A DNA stretch of 64,000 nucleotides from Leishmania infantum JPCM5 (lineage: Eukaryota > Euglenozoa > Kinetoplastea > Trypanosomatida > Trypanosomatidae), in contig NC_009402.2 in assembly GCF_000002875.2 (NCBI RefSeq), forward strand, positions 573,644-637,643. The letters are read 5' to 3'. Under the pieces are notes generated by a model. It did not search any database, was not told the DNA's origin, and saw nothing but the letters and a program-made list of their open reading frames with translations. This document shows, in pieces, positions 29,465 through 40,381 of the stretch. Every line of letters starts with the position of its first letter. Within the stretch, counting starts at the first letter, position 1. The translations under genes and the position numbers were made by a program.

Positions 29465-32192
29465 GACGGCTGCTGGCGGTCTCTCTCTTTCTGGTGTTGT
29501 TCCTGCATTCTTGTGTTCTCTGCCTCTCTTAACAGTGCCTCGGTGAGGATACGTTCCGCGCGAGATAACCACCAAATTACGGACAGGCTCACATACACAC
29601 ACGCATGCCTGGCCGGATACACGCGAGTGCATGATTGGGGCGGCGCCGCTTTACAGGCCTCTCCCTTTCTCGGACAGGCCTCTTCCTCTTGTCCCTCGAA
29701 CGCACATATCCAGGCTTCGACTGTCGCGCATGCACTCTCTCCAAATGCATGCGTTGAGTGCAAGAGGGGGAGGGGAAGGCCCGCCTGCTCCACTGCAGCA
29801 ACGGCGGCAGGGAAGGGCCGAGAAAGACGCAGAGGCGAACTTTGCGAGCATGAAGACCGCAACCGTCATTTCAATCTCGCGTGCGAGCGCTCGACCTCTC
29901 TGCAGTGGGGAAAACGCGGGCCTGTCAGGATGGATCAAGGCATCGTTGAATTTGCGGAGGACAGGACGCCATGCACGGGCGCACACAGTGTGCGTGCGGG
30001 CTGCGGGGGCGAATGGGTGGGTGGCTTGGATGATGAGAGAGAGAAAGAGGAGGAGGGATGCCACAGGGAGGCTGATCTTTTTCTCGTCGGACTCCCATCC
30101 CTATGCCACCACCCACGTGGGGAGACGAGAAGTAGTGAGATGCGCAGGAAAAGATGGCAGTGGAGCGGAAGACAACAAGGTGCCGAGGCGCACCAGCCGC
30201 GGGCCTGTTGAACGGGCGGGACATAGAGATGTGGGGCGCTTGTGCTTGCGTTTGTGTGTGTGTGTGTGTCGGAGCCGTGGCATAAGAACCCGAGGTGAGA
30301 TAGTGCAAGAAGAGGAATTCAGTATGGGAAGGCGAAAAGGGGGTGAGGGGGAGGAGGATACTGCGGCCCGTCTTTTTTTGTATTGCGAAGAGTCGGTCCC
30401 TGTGCTCGTCGCAGCTGCGTGCTTCACACTCAGCTACACGTTGAGGAAGCTGCCTTCGTGAAGCGTGTCGTTTGCGGTGCCCTCGTCTTGCCCTTCTCTT
30501 GCTTTCTGTGCAACAGGCTTATTCTTGTGTCTGCGTGCTCATGTGGAGTCCCTGCTCATCTCGTTTCTACCTCGCATACCTGTTCCGGGGCTCACTCACC
30601 TTCCTTCCCTCGTTTCGCTGGCATTTTGTGAGAAGTCGTTCTTTTACCGTTGTATAGCGTTTGCGGGCCTGCGTTGACGGACGCGAAATAGGAAGTGGGT
30701 CACCTGTGTATCCGCGGATATCCACAGAGACTGTCACACGCAACGCCCACATACATGATTGACATGTCTCCGGCCGCCCTTCACTACGCTCCGTCGCCTG
30801 CTGTACTTTCTGCTCTCCTTCTTTCGGATCCCACAGTGCCCCTCTTCTTTGTGTATTCGTGCGGCCCTCTTCTCATATCTGGTTCTCTCTCTTCTTTTCA
30901 GTTGGCTTCTGCTGTTGATCCGCCTCCTGTTGCCTTTCATGCAGTGTGTGTGTGTGTGTGCGTCCGCCCCCCTCCTGAAGTCTCTTGTATAGATGTGTCC
31001 TCCTCTCGCACTGGAGAAGACAAGCACGTTGCTTTGCTGCGGCGGCGCGCTCTTTCTCAGTGGAGAAGGAAGGGGAGGGGGCGCGCAACGCAGCATGCCA
31101 GCGCACGCGTCGTGTGCCACCACAAGAAGTGGAGGAGGTGGACACACACACACACACACACACACATGCCCCTAGATGCGCAGAGAGCAAGAGGAAGAGA
31201 TGGGAAAGGAAAGGAAAGGGGGGACCCCCAAAAATCGAGATCAATGCAGCTGCAAGAGAAAAGAAGCTAAACCAAGTAGTCGAACAAGTCGACAGATCTC
31301 TCCTCCCACCGCCCCGCTGACTCACAGGTTTGACAACAGTACGAAGCACGTGCGAGAAATAGAAGACGGCATGCCTGGCGGCAAGTCACGTAACTGAGCA
31401 GCGGAAAAGAGAGACGCTTACACGCGATAAAAGAAAAACATGTGCAGGCACTGAACTGACGCGACCTCCCAAAGAACGGATCGTGAGCTCAGAGCGGGCG
31501 GTGGTGGCGAGGGATGCGCGCAGGCAATGATCGCGAAAGGAGAGTGAACGCAGCGATGTAAAGGCGGCCGAAAACACAAACAAGCGATATCGACACGACG
31601 ACAGAGAGAAAGAGGGAAGGAGGCTGGCGTAAGAAAAGTGCCGCGCGAACATCCAACCGCGAAGGACGAAAGGAAAGAAGGGTCAGTCACAGACACACAC
31701 AAGTCTATATATTTCTATATATGTCTGCGTCTATATAGTTCACTGTTATCCCCTTCCCTTTCGCTCCTCTACTTATTACTTTCTTCTCCCTTCTCCATTC
31801 TTCCGTACAAGATACTTCCTCACTCTCCCTTGCACTCCCCTTCTCCTGTCTTCTTCCTTCTTTGCTGTCCACTGCTTGCATCTGCCTACCTTTTTACCAC
31901 GCTCTTCTCCCTCGTGTTTTACTTCCGTTGTGCGTTTGTTCCACTGGTTCTCCTCCACAGCTGCTCTTGCCTTCAAGAAAACCTTGTTCCCGTGTGCTTG
32001 CATTCTTGTTGTACCTTACACACCTTTGCTGCGGCTCTGTTGCTCTTCGCATGCTTCCGTGTTCGCTTTACAGCTCAGTGCACTTCGTGCGTCTCTTCTC
32101 CCTTTTCCTCCTCCCCCTCCTCCTCTCTCACTGCCTCTCTCTTGTTAGCAAACGCGAGGCGGGGGAGCGACAGTGTCAAATTCATGTGTATA

Positions 32193-32229
<37 letters not shown>

Positions 32230-32516
32230 CGAGCGTGCGTGTGCGAGTCCGCGGAGGAGGCGAGCGACCGCGGGAGCACAGGGATGTCGATAGGAAGAAG
32301 AGCAACTCCCCCTTCGTTTCGTCTCTGTCTACCCGTCTTTTAGACCCACACACACACACACACACACACACACCAGCTCACCTCCTCCCCACTCCCTCCC
32401 TCAGCTTCCTTCCCCCCGCCGAACCTCCTTTTTTTTGCTTGCTCCACGGCGATCGCTGTCTCACCGCCGTCCCCCTATTTTTCTTTTTTGTGCCACTTAG
32501 TGTGCGTCTCACGCTC
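29465..32516. other. Gene-free region downstream of PUF2
   Basis: No gene recognised. Includes CA/TG tracts (30945-30961, 31142-31166, 32195-32225, 32346-32373) and a locally purine-rich stretch on the + strand (about 31380-31690) before pyrimidine-rich sequence resumes. It probably holds the PUF2 3' untranslated region. Confidence 0.65.
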
Positions 32517-33149
32517 ACACACCCCTCATGCGCAGCGGTTGCATGCACTTCGACGCATCCGCTCTCTGGTGAGCGGTGGGCGGACTCTCTGAAGTGAGAA
32601 AGGCCAGCGGCACGCAGGCAACGACTCCCCCGCTGTGTGGGAGCTCCCTTGCTCGCTGTGGGCGAATGGTGCGACACAGACAGAGAACAGGTCGGGAGAG
32701 GCCGCGATGGTTCATGACGACCATGCACCCGTCGGCGCAGCGACAGCAGGCTGCGGCCTCCTTGCTTGCCGCTGCCGCGCTGGGCGCGGTGCAATGGTGC
32801 TGGAGCTTGACATGCTGCGAGGACAACGGGATCAGATAGGGCACAGTCAGGTGCGTGTGGTCGCTGCTGCGGGCTCGCCCTCGCCTCCTCAGGGTGGCCG
32901 GCACGGGCCCTACAAGGGCTAGGGGGTGGTGTGGCGTGGCATGATGCGGCACATTGGGGCACAGGTGCTGGCGCTGCTGGCCCGTCGCGCGTGCCCTTCG
33001 CTTCCGCTTGTCGCCGGTGACTGTGTGTTGGGGCAAGAGGACGACGCCGACAAGCTTGCCAAGCCGGCGGGGGCGCTGACGCCAACTGCGTGGATCGCGG
33101 GCCTGGCCGCCGGTCTCAGACGCCAGGCCGACAGCCCACGAAACCGCGC
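32517..33149 (+). mobile_element. Retroposon-derived repeat (SIDER/DIRE family), copy 1
   Basis: This 633 bp block recurs nearly base for base, in inverted orientation, at 60487-61121. Both copies share the same ends: CACACACCCCTCATGCGCAG at the left, and GACAGCCCACGAAACCGCGC at the right. Flanking sequences are unrelated. In the second copy the block is joined downstream of a degenerate ingi/L1Tc endonuclease, which ties it to the SIDER/DIRE retroposon family of Leishmania. It is in sense orientation relative to the PUF2 transcription unit. Long frames on both strands are conserved only because the DNA is, and are not considered genes. Confidence 0.7.
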
Positions 33150-34440
33150 TTCACGGCGCCACGCGCTGCGGCGGGGGCTCCTTGGCGGCCGCGGTCACGC
33201 ACGACTGTGCAGGGATGCTTGGGCCCACGAGGCGGCGGGAGACCGCGCTTGCCTACTCCCGCGCAGGCGCTTGTCCGGGTGCACCGGGTTGCTGCGACGA
33301 CGGGTGGCTGGCGGTGGCGGCGTGGGGCGGGGGCGGTGTTGCTGCCTGCGGCTCCGCTGGCGCTGTGGTGGCCCCCGCCCTCGCCAGAGCCCCGGCCCCG
33401 ACCTGTTTTGCCATGTGGGAGACCGAACCGGCGTTGTGGCCGGTACGCTGCGCGGGGTTCGCGGATCGCTGGCGGCTGAAAGCGCACCCCGTCTGACGCT
33501 ATGATCCTGCGCGCGCTGACCTGATTGCGCGCGCCTCGCTCGCGCGGCATGGGCTGCCCCCTCCCGTGCCTTTGCGGGGGGGCGCGCGGCGGGTTCCCTG
33601 TGCGCTGGTGCGTGCGTGTGCGTGGGCCCCTTTCGCCTGCCACGCGCCCGGCTCCCTCTCAAAGGCGTGCGGGCCGGGGGGTGGGTGGGTGGGGCTCCTC
33701 TGCGGCCGCAGGCTGGCGGCAACGCCCCCCCCCTTCTCGTGGTGTCGGCGGGTGCGGGGGCGAAGACAGCGGGCCTGCTAGAAAACGGCATTGTCTTGGG
33801 TCAGGCGCCGGGACGCGGGCGCTGTGCGCACACGCTGTCGGGCACCGCTGGCATATGGCGCATCGCACCCGAACAGGGCAAGAAGAGGCCAGCAGAGCAG
33901 GGGCGGTGGGCGAAGGGGGCGCGACGAGATGCATGCGAACCGGCCCCGCCGTGCATGTGCGCGGCGCGTCCGGCGTCTCCCAGGTGGGGCCGTGTGGGCA
34001 GACGCGGCGCCGGTGCCGGAAGCGCGCCGAGAACGCCCCGAGTGACACCACGGAGGCCCCCAGACCCCGATGGAGAGAGCCACCGCCCCATGCTATGGGA
34101 TGCCGCGGCCGAGGGAAAAACATGGCGTGCATACCGAGCGCAGGGTCTGGGAAGGCCCTGGCCTGCGGCTGGCCGGCTTCCTCGCTGAGCTGATCCGGCA
34201 TGCGCCTGCGCCACCGCCTGGTTACCCGCACGACGGGCGCCACCGCTTCCGCCCTCGAGCAGGATCCTGGCCGCTGCCCGCGTGAATCAAGGCGTGTGGT
34301 TCGCCCAGGTTCGTCTGGGGCTGATCGTGCAGTGTGTATGCGGAGAAGGTACGAGGAAGTACAAGGTAAGCCCACTAGCCACATGATCCATTCGGCTGCC
34401 GACGGCTCGCTCTGGTCGACCAGGGTTTAGCCGCAGTGCG
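33150..34440. other. GC-rich island of unknown origin
   Basis: About 1.3 kb abutting the repeat at 32517-33149, with far higher GC than the flanking spacers and no TG/CA tracts. All six frames hold fairly long Arg/Pro/Gly/Ala-rich open stretches, as expected from GC-rich sequence lacking stop codons, and none has a recognisable domain. It ends rather sharply near 34440, where T-rich spacer resumes. Likely candidates are a decayed retroposon body or a decayed gene. I found no reverse transcriptase or RNase H motif by eye. Confidence 0.5.
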
Positions 34441-35596
34441 ACCGAGGCAGGTGGGCCGTGGCTGTGTGCTTGCGTGTGTATCTGTTGAAGTCTTCGTGGG
34501 TGGAGTATGTGACACGCTGAAAAAAGTAAATTCGGTTCCTTTTCACTTGGAGTTGCAACCTGGTGAGTCGTTGCTGTCGCTTCACTGTCTCCTAGGATCT
34601 GGTTTCTGTTTCTTGCGTGGGTCTACCTCAAGTCCCTTTCCTTTTTTTCTTCGGGCTCTTTTTTTCGACTTTGTCGCCGATTGTTCTGCTTCTCTCATCT
34701 CTCCCGTTACGTGACCCTCCTCCTTTCCCTCTCTCTCCCTCCTTCACTCGGGACTCGTCTCTTGTTTGTGTGGGTGCGTGTTGGCGTGCTGCATGAGCAG
34801 CGCACGCATGTCACCCGGATGCGCAATTCTTGTTTTGCTTTCACTCTCTTTCCTTTTCGAGCGCCTCCTCTCTGTTGCTCTTACCGATGTATCTGTCTAC
34901 TCATGCCTCTGTGAGTTCTGTGCTTGTGCGCGAGTGAGTCTGTGCTTCTACTCTCTCTTTTTCCGTTGTTTCCAGCCTATGCCTTTTGCCTGTGTCTGTC
35001 TAAAAATGTTTGCGTGGTCGTTCCCTCCTTGGGCGTGTGCTCCGCCGCTGTCTGCTTAGCAGCCGCTTTCTCTGCGCCAGAAACCCGCCCTTTACCGTTT
35101 TCATCTCTCCTCTGCTTGTATGGTATCTACCCTCTTCCTCGCTTTATCGCTGATATTCCGCGCAAGGGTCCTTGTTCTGTGCGCACCGGTTCACGGCACG
35201 TGTACATGCATTAGACCACAAAACAGCTGCAGACTTCGAGCTCAGCGAAGCTTGAACGTGGTGTTTCGGGTGCTGTACAAGCTGTACCCACCCTGTAGAG
35301 GAGCAGCAGAGGTGTTTGTGTGTGGGTCGTGAGGCGCGGCACAAGCGAAAAACGAAAAAAAAAGCAAAAACGAACAACGACAAAGGAAACAGCAAGAGTT
35401 TCTCAGCAAGCTGACGCGTAACCTTTTTTTTCTCCATCTTTCACTCCCTCCTCGATCACACACGGCAGCAAGCATCGATGGACTCGTCGTGTGATGGATA
35501 ACGCCATGCACGAGTGATGGTCTTTTACGTGTATGTATGTATGACGCATATGCGTTTTCATATGCGTCTGTGTCTGTCTCTGTGCTCTCTTTTCCT

Positions 35597-35785
35597 TATA
35601 TATATATATATATTTGTTTCCGCCTTGCTTGTTTCATCATCATCGCGATTATGTATGTGTAGAGGTATGTGCGTATGCGTGTGCGTGTGTGTGTGTCTGT
35701 CTGTCCTGTGTATGTATGTGTGTGTGTGTCTGTCTGCCCTGTGTATGTATGCGTGTGTGTGCGTGTGTGTATGTCTGCCCTGTGT
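35597..35785. repeat. (TA)n followed by ~40 bp TG-rich tandem repeats
   Basis: A TA run at 35597-35614 is followed at about 35690-35785 by three imperfect copies of a unit containing TCTGYCCTGTGTATGTATG separated by TG tracts. Confidence 0.75.
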
Positions 35786-37449
35786 TTTTATTCTTCTCTT
35801 ATGTGTTGCTTCTCCGTTCAGCAAAATTGACGTGTGTTGCGGTGTGGCCCTTTTCAGAGCTTCCTGGTTGATATCTGTCGAGGTCTGCCTGCGTGTGGGT
35901 CTTTCAGTGCCGTGCTGCAGAGTTCATCGGCGCCCCTTCCCTCCCCCCTCCGTCTCTCTCCCAGTCTTGCCCATCTAAGCCCCCCTCTTTGCTTCCGGCT
36001 GTGATCTTCTATTTTCTCTGTGTTTCTCTTCTTCTTACGTTTATGTTTGACGGGGCTCTCGGTGCATCTTTTCTCCCCCTCCTCTTCTCTGTGTCTCCGA
36101 TCCTGCGGTAACCAGACAAAGAGGATGTGGGGGGGGTGGTGGGCGAGCGAGAGAGATGCGCGGAGGTGACGAGGAAGGGAAGGGGTGGGGCGGGGACTTT
36201 CTCGACCAGGAGACAAGCTCAAAACGCCACGGACTCGGCGAAACACGCGATTGATGCAAAATTAAAAAAAAGAAAGAGGCGAAGGGGGGAGCCCGCATCG
36301 CATCCCCTTACCCTTCTTTCCTCTCCAGCGTATCCCTGAGGAGCGGGTTGGGGGGGTGCCTGCCTGCGTGTTGGGGTCGCATCTGCCTCCTTGTAGCTCT
36401 CCCCTTCTACCTCTCTGTGATGGTCTCTCAATGCGAGTATGTGATTGTGCGCTTGAGTGGGGGGGGGGGTAAGCATGAATCTGCGCTTATCTGCGGATGT
36501 ATGAAGGAACGGGCGGAGAGCAGAGGAAGAACTCTTGTAGAGACGCTGAGGTGTCAGAGCCGCACGCACACGAGGAGAGGAGAGAGAGTGCAAGCACGTA
36601 GGCGCCCTGCTTGTGTGATTGTTGTGTGCCACGCCGCTGTGTGTGTGTGTGCGGGGTCACAATGTCTTTATCTTTTGGTTTCATCTTCGTAATGTTGTTG
36701 TCGCCACCCCAGCGCTGTTGGGCCTTGCGCGTTGTAGTATTAGTCGGTGTCTCTCTGTCTTTCTCACATCGCCGCCTTCCTCTCTTTTCAGCGATGACGG
36801 GGATTTGTAGGGGGGGGGGTGGCGGCGAAGAGGCTGGTGGGTCGGAGGAGGTATGTGAAGCCCGCCTTTGAAAGAGACCAAAGGGAAACGGTGCGCGGTG
36901 TCCAGAGGACAGTAACGCCACCGGGTTCCCAGGGGTGTTATGCGTGTAACAGGGATGCTGCGACGGGGATGTGAAGCGGAGTGCAGAGGTCTGTTTTTTT
37001 TTATTTTTTTTTATATTTTCCTCGTTCGCTTCCCCTCTTCCTCGCACCTTCCCTTTACGCCATCCACGCACCCACCCCTCTCTCGTATTCCTCTCGCACC
37101 TGTGCCGTCTGTGGCGGCATCCTTTCTGTTTCTCTTTTTTTGCTTCTGAGCTGTGTGTGAGATCCCACTGTCGACCGCGATGGTCGCGTTTGTTCGCCGT
37201 CGCGCTGTCGGTGTGCCTCTCCCTCCCGCTCCACGTTGTGCGTTGTCGCTTCCCTTGACTGCGTCTCTGTTTTTTTTTCCACGATGCTTTTGAGCCACCA
37301 CCTTTTTTTAAAACTTAGGTGTGGTGTCTTGTGTCTACGTCTTCTTCTTTGCCCCTCTTCTCTGTATGTGCGTGCGTGTCTGTGCCGTATCACGCCGTCG
37401 CGATGGGGGGGGGGAAGGAGGGAGCTGGGCTGTAAGAGGGGGAAGGAGG

Positions 37450-37549
37450 NNNNNNNNNNNNNNNNNNNNNNNNNNNNNNNNNNNNNNNNNNNNNNNNNNN
37501 NNNNNNNNNNNNNNNNNNNNNNNNNNNNNNNNNNNNNNNNNNNNNNNNN
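37450..37549. other. Assembly gap (100 N)
   Basis: Exactly 100 undetermined bases, the usual placeholder for a gap of unknown length. The left edge is G-rich homopolymer sequence. The true length and content are unknown. Confidence 0.98.
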
Positions 37550-40381
37550 TTCTTTGCCTTGTTTTGTTGATTTCCTCTTCCCTTTCGTGTTGGCACTCCC
37601 CTTTCTACTCCTTCTTCACCCCGTGCGACAGAGTTTCTTCTCTTTGCCGTCAACGTGTGCATCTCCGGCCTCACTGATACTCACATGCGTCATCAAACAC
37701 ACATGCCTGCACAGCTCCGCCTAGTCCAGTCGATCTCTTCCTATCCTTCCCTTTTCCCGCCAACACTCACTTGCACATGCTTTCCTTCTTCTTGTCTCTC
37801 TCGCGAGAATGGTAACACAGAGACACACACGAGGCAACAGACACCAGTTGTGTCCTTCTTTGTTTCTTCGTCCTGCGCTTCCGGCTTCCTCCTTTTCTCT
37901 TTCCTCATTGTGATTGTCGTCGGCATCGCCCAACATTTCGCGCTCTCTGTCTCTCCCTCTCTCTCCCCCTTGTGCACGACATCGAGTGTCCCACCTCTCA
38001 CATCCCCTCCCGTTGAGTACACGCAGCTGTTTTGTTCTTCGCTTTTTTTTGATATATTTATTTACGCCTTTGTTTTCCGAGTTACACCTCTGCAAGCGCT
38101 TCTTTGTTTGCTTTCTGTTTTCGGGTATGGTTTCACCTCTATGTCTTGCTTCGTATCTCTTTGTGCGTGTGTGCGTGCGTGTGTGTGTGTGTGTGTGCGT
38201 GTGTGCGTGGGCGTTGCAGGCAGGCGGCCGCGTCCTTAAAAAATGTTTCTGTTTTCGCTTCGGTTTCGTTTCTTTGTCTCTCCTCCTCCTTTTCCTTGTT
38301 TGTCTGGTTCTTGTCGGTGTTGCACGCTGTGAGCGCTGTTTTCTCTCCATCTGTCTATGTCTGTGCCTCTCTCTCTCCGCCGGTGTGTGTGCGTGTGCCA
38401 CTCGATCCGGCATCCCTGACGTCTATCTGTTTTCTTTTCCGTTTTGGGACTCTCGCGTTGTTCCCTCTTCCTTGTTTTCCCTCCCCAAAGTAACCTATCT
38501 CTCATCTCTATGTGCTCTTCTATCATCATGTTTTTTTTTTTTTAACATAGACGTACATGCGCTCACGAAGTCTTCTAGTTGCCTATCCATCTCCCTCCAT
38601 CTCTCCCCTTTCTCTACTGTGTGTGCCTCTCTACCTCGATCTGCGTTGGGTCTGTCTGTGTTTCCATGTCTTTGTCTGCATGTGTGTAGGTGTCGTTATT
38701 TGTATCTGTGTCTCTATTTATTTCGTTTCGTTCATCACTGTCTGCCTGTCGGTTTCTCGCAGCACGACGCCATCCTCACCTCCCTCTCCCCACACACACT
38801 CTCTCGCGTGCGGACTATTCCGCCATCATGCGTAATCCTGTCTGCGTGTGTGTGTATGTAGGGTGCTGCCGGAATCGACATGGGAAAGAAACAAGAAAGA
38901 GAATGAACCAAAGAAATATGCACTTTCAAAAGACGATGATGATGAAGGGAGGCATCTGCTCGCCTCAGTCGTGCTCTCCTTCCTCTGACAGCGGAGTCGT
39001 AGAGCTGCCGGCACTGCCGCACATACACAAGTAACGGCAGATGCTCCCCCCACCTCCAGGAGAGCAGGCCAGCCGCACTCTGCTGGTTCTTGATAGACTT
39101 AGCGGCATATTGACAGGGAAAGGAGATGGCAGAGACGGAAGCCAAGATGCACACACACACACACACACACACATGCGTGAATGATGAGGCTGATGTGTTG
39201 GTGGGAGGTGCGAATCTTGCCTGAGGTCTTGGGCTGTTCGTCTTTGCTTTTTCCGTTTCTTCTTTTGCCCCGCTCTCTATCATCCTGTGCGTGTGCGTGT
39301 GTGGGGAGTGGGTGTGGGGGCAATGCCTGCCGCGCTTCTCTCGTCGCATCGATCGCCTGCCCGCGTGCGTGCTCACCGTGAAGCGCTTTGGTGCCCTCGA
39401 GTGCGCTGCTACGCGATGCCATGTGGGCACCTCGACAGGCGTTGGCCGAAGGAGACTCGTGAGTCTCTGCTGCTCTCCTCTCCTCCGACTCTGAAGCGGA
39501 AGCGCTGGCCGGCCTGCTGATCTTCCTTTCTCGCTCCGCCCCCCTCTTCGCTCGCCCTTTTCGTTGCTTTGCCGGCTCCCTCTCGGTCGGCACCTCACGT
39601 CTGGTGCCCTTCATTCCCACACACATATACATGCATATATATGCGTGTGTGTGTGTGTGTGTGTGGCCGCCAAGGATAGCACAAACGACGACCTCCGCTG
39701 CAGCAACTTGCTGACCGACACGCGGGCATCAACGACTCCGCCGACGCCGCCACCACACCTCCACCTCTCCCCTCGCACAAACAGTTCTTTCGCTGTATAC
39801 ACCACCTGAACCGGGAGAGAGTCGCCCTAGGAGCGTACAGGACGTCTCCCACTAGCTTCTAGTGTGAGGGACGGATCGTTGGGCATCTCCTCATACATCT
39901 GAGATCTTTTTTTTCTCGGGTGTTGTCGGCCGCTTTTAGTTGGTGGTGGTGCGGCGCGACTCCCTCGGTCGCTAGACTCCAAAGCGGCGCGCTATTTCAG
40001 TTCTAGCGCTGTTTTGGGGTGCAACCTGCACAAGTGTACGCCTAAGATGGTAGTAGTCGATGGTTGTACATGGATAGCTAGTCCACTACAGTAGAAGAAG
40101 CACGAAGAGGTCCTTTGGTACCCCCCCCTCCCCCCCGCCACAGAGAACGACGCTCAGATATCTGCACACCCGAAGACGCACTTTGCTCACACGCGGAATA
40201 CCGATCGTTGGGCGAGAGGGGGGGGGTGTTCTGCATGCGCGTGTGTGCACGTTGGTGTATCGCTGATCGTCTCGCTGCCGCTCTTGGGTACGTGAGAAAA
40301 ACGGAGAGGTAGGGTCGACGACTGACCGCCTTGCTGTGCGGTGGTATCAACCCTTTCCTACTGCTGCAGCCGATAATCGTA

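Larger units (their letters stand above)
34441..40381. other. Gene-free region with assembly gap, upstream of J-protein gene
   Basis: Pyrimidine-rich spacer without a credible gene, broken by 100 undetermined bases at 37450-37549. It contains AT and TG repeats near 35597-35785, TG tracts at 38180-38210 and 39643-39664, and CA tracts at 39150-39175. Only a weak splice signal (CTACTGCTGCAG, AG at 40368-40369) lies just before the next gene; a C-run followed by CACAG near 40122-40143 is an alternative. Confidence 0.65.

Noticed and set aside
32515..33036. 173-codon frame nearly identical to one at 60379-61188
   Set aside because: Conserved because the whole 633 bp DNA block is duplicated; the frames extend differently outside the block and have no protein family.
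40331..40381. 17-codon N-terminal extension of the J-protein
   Set aside because: Begins at TTG; the J domain starts naturally right after the ATG at 40382.
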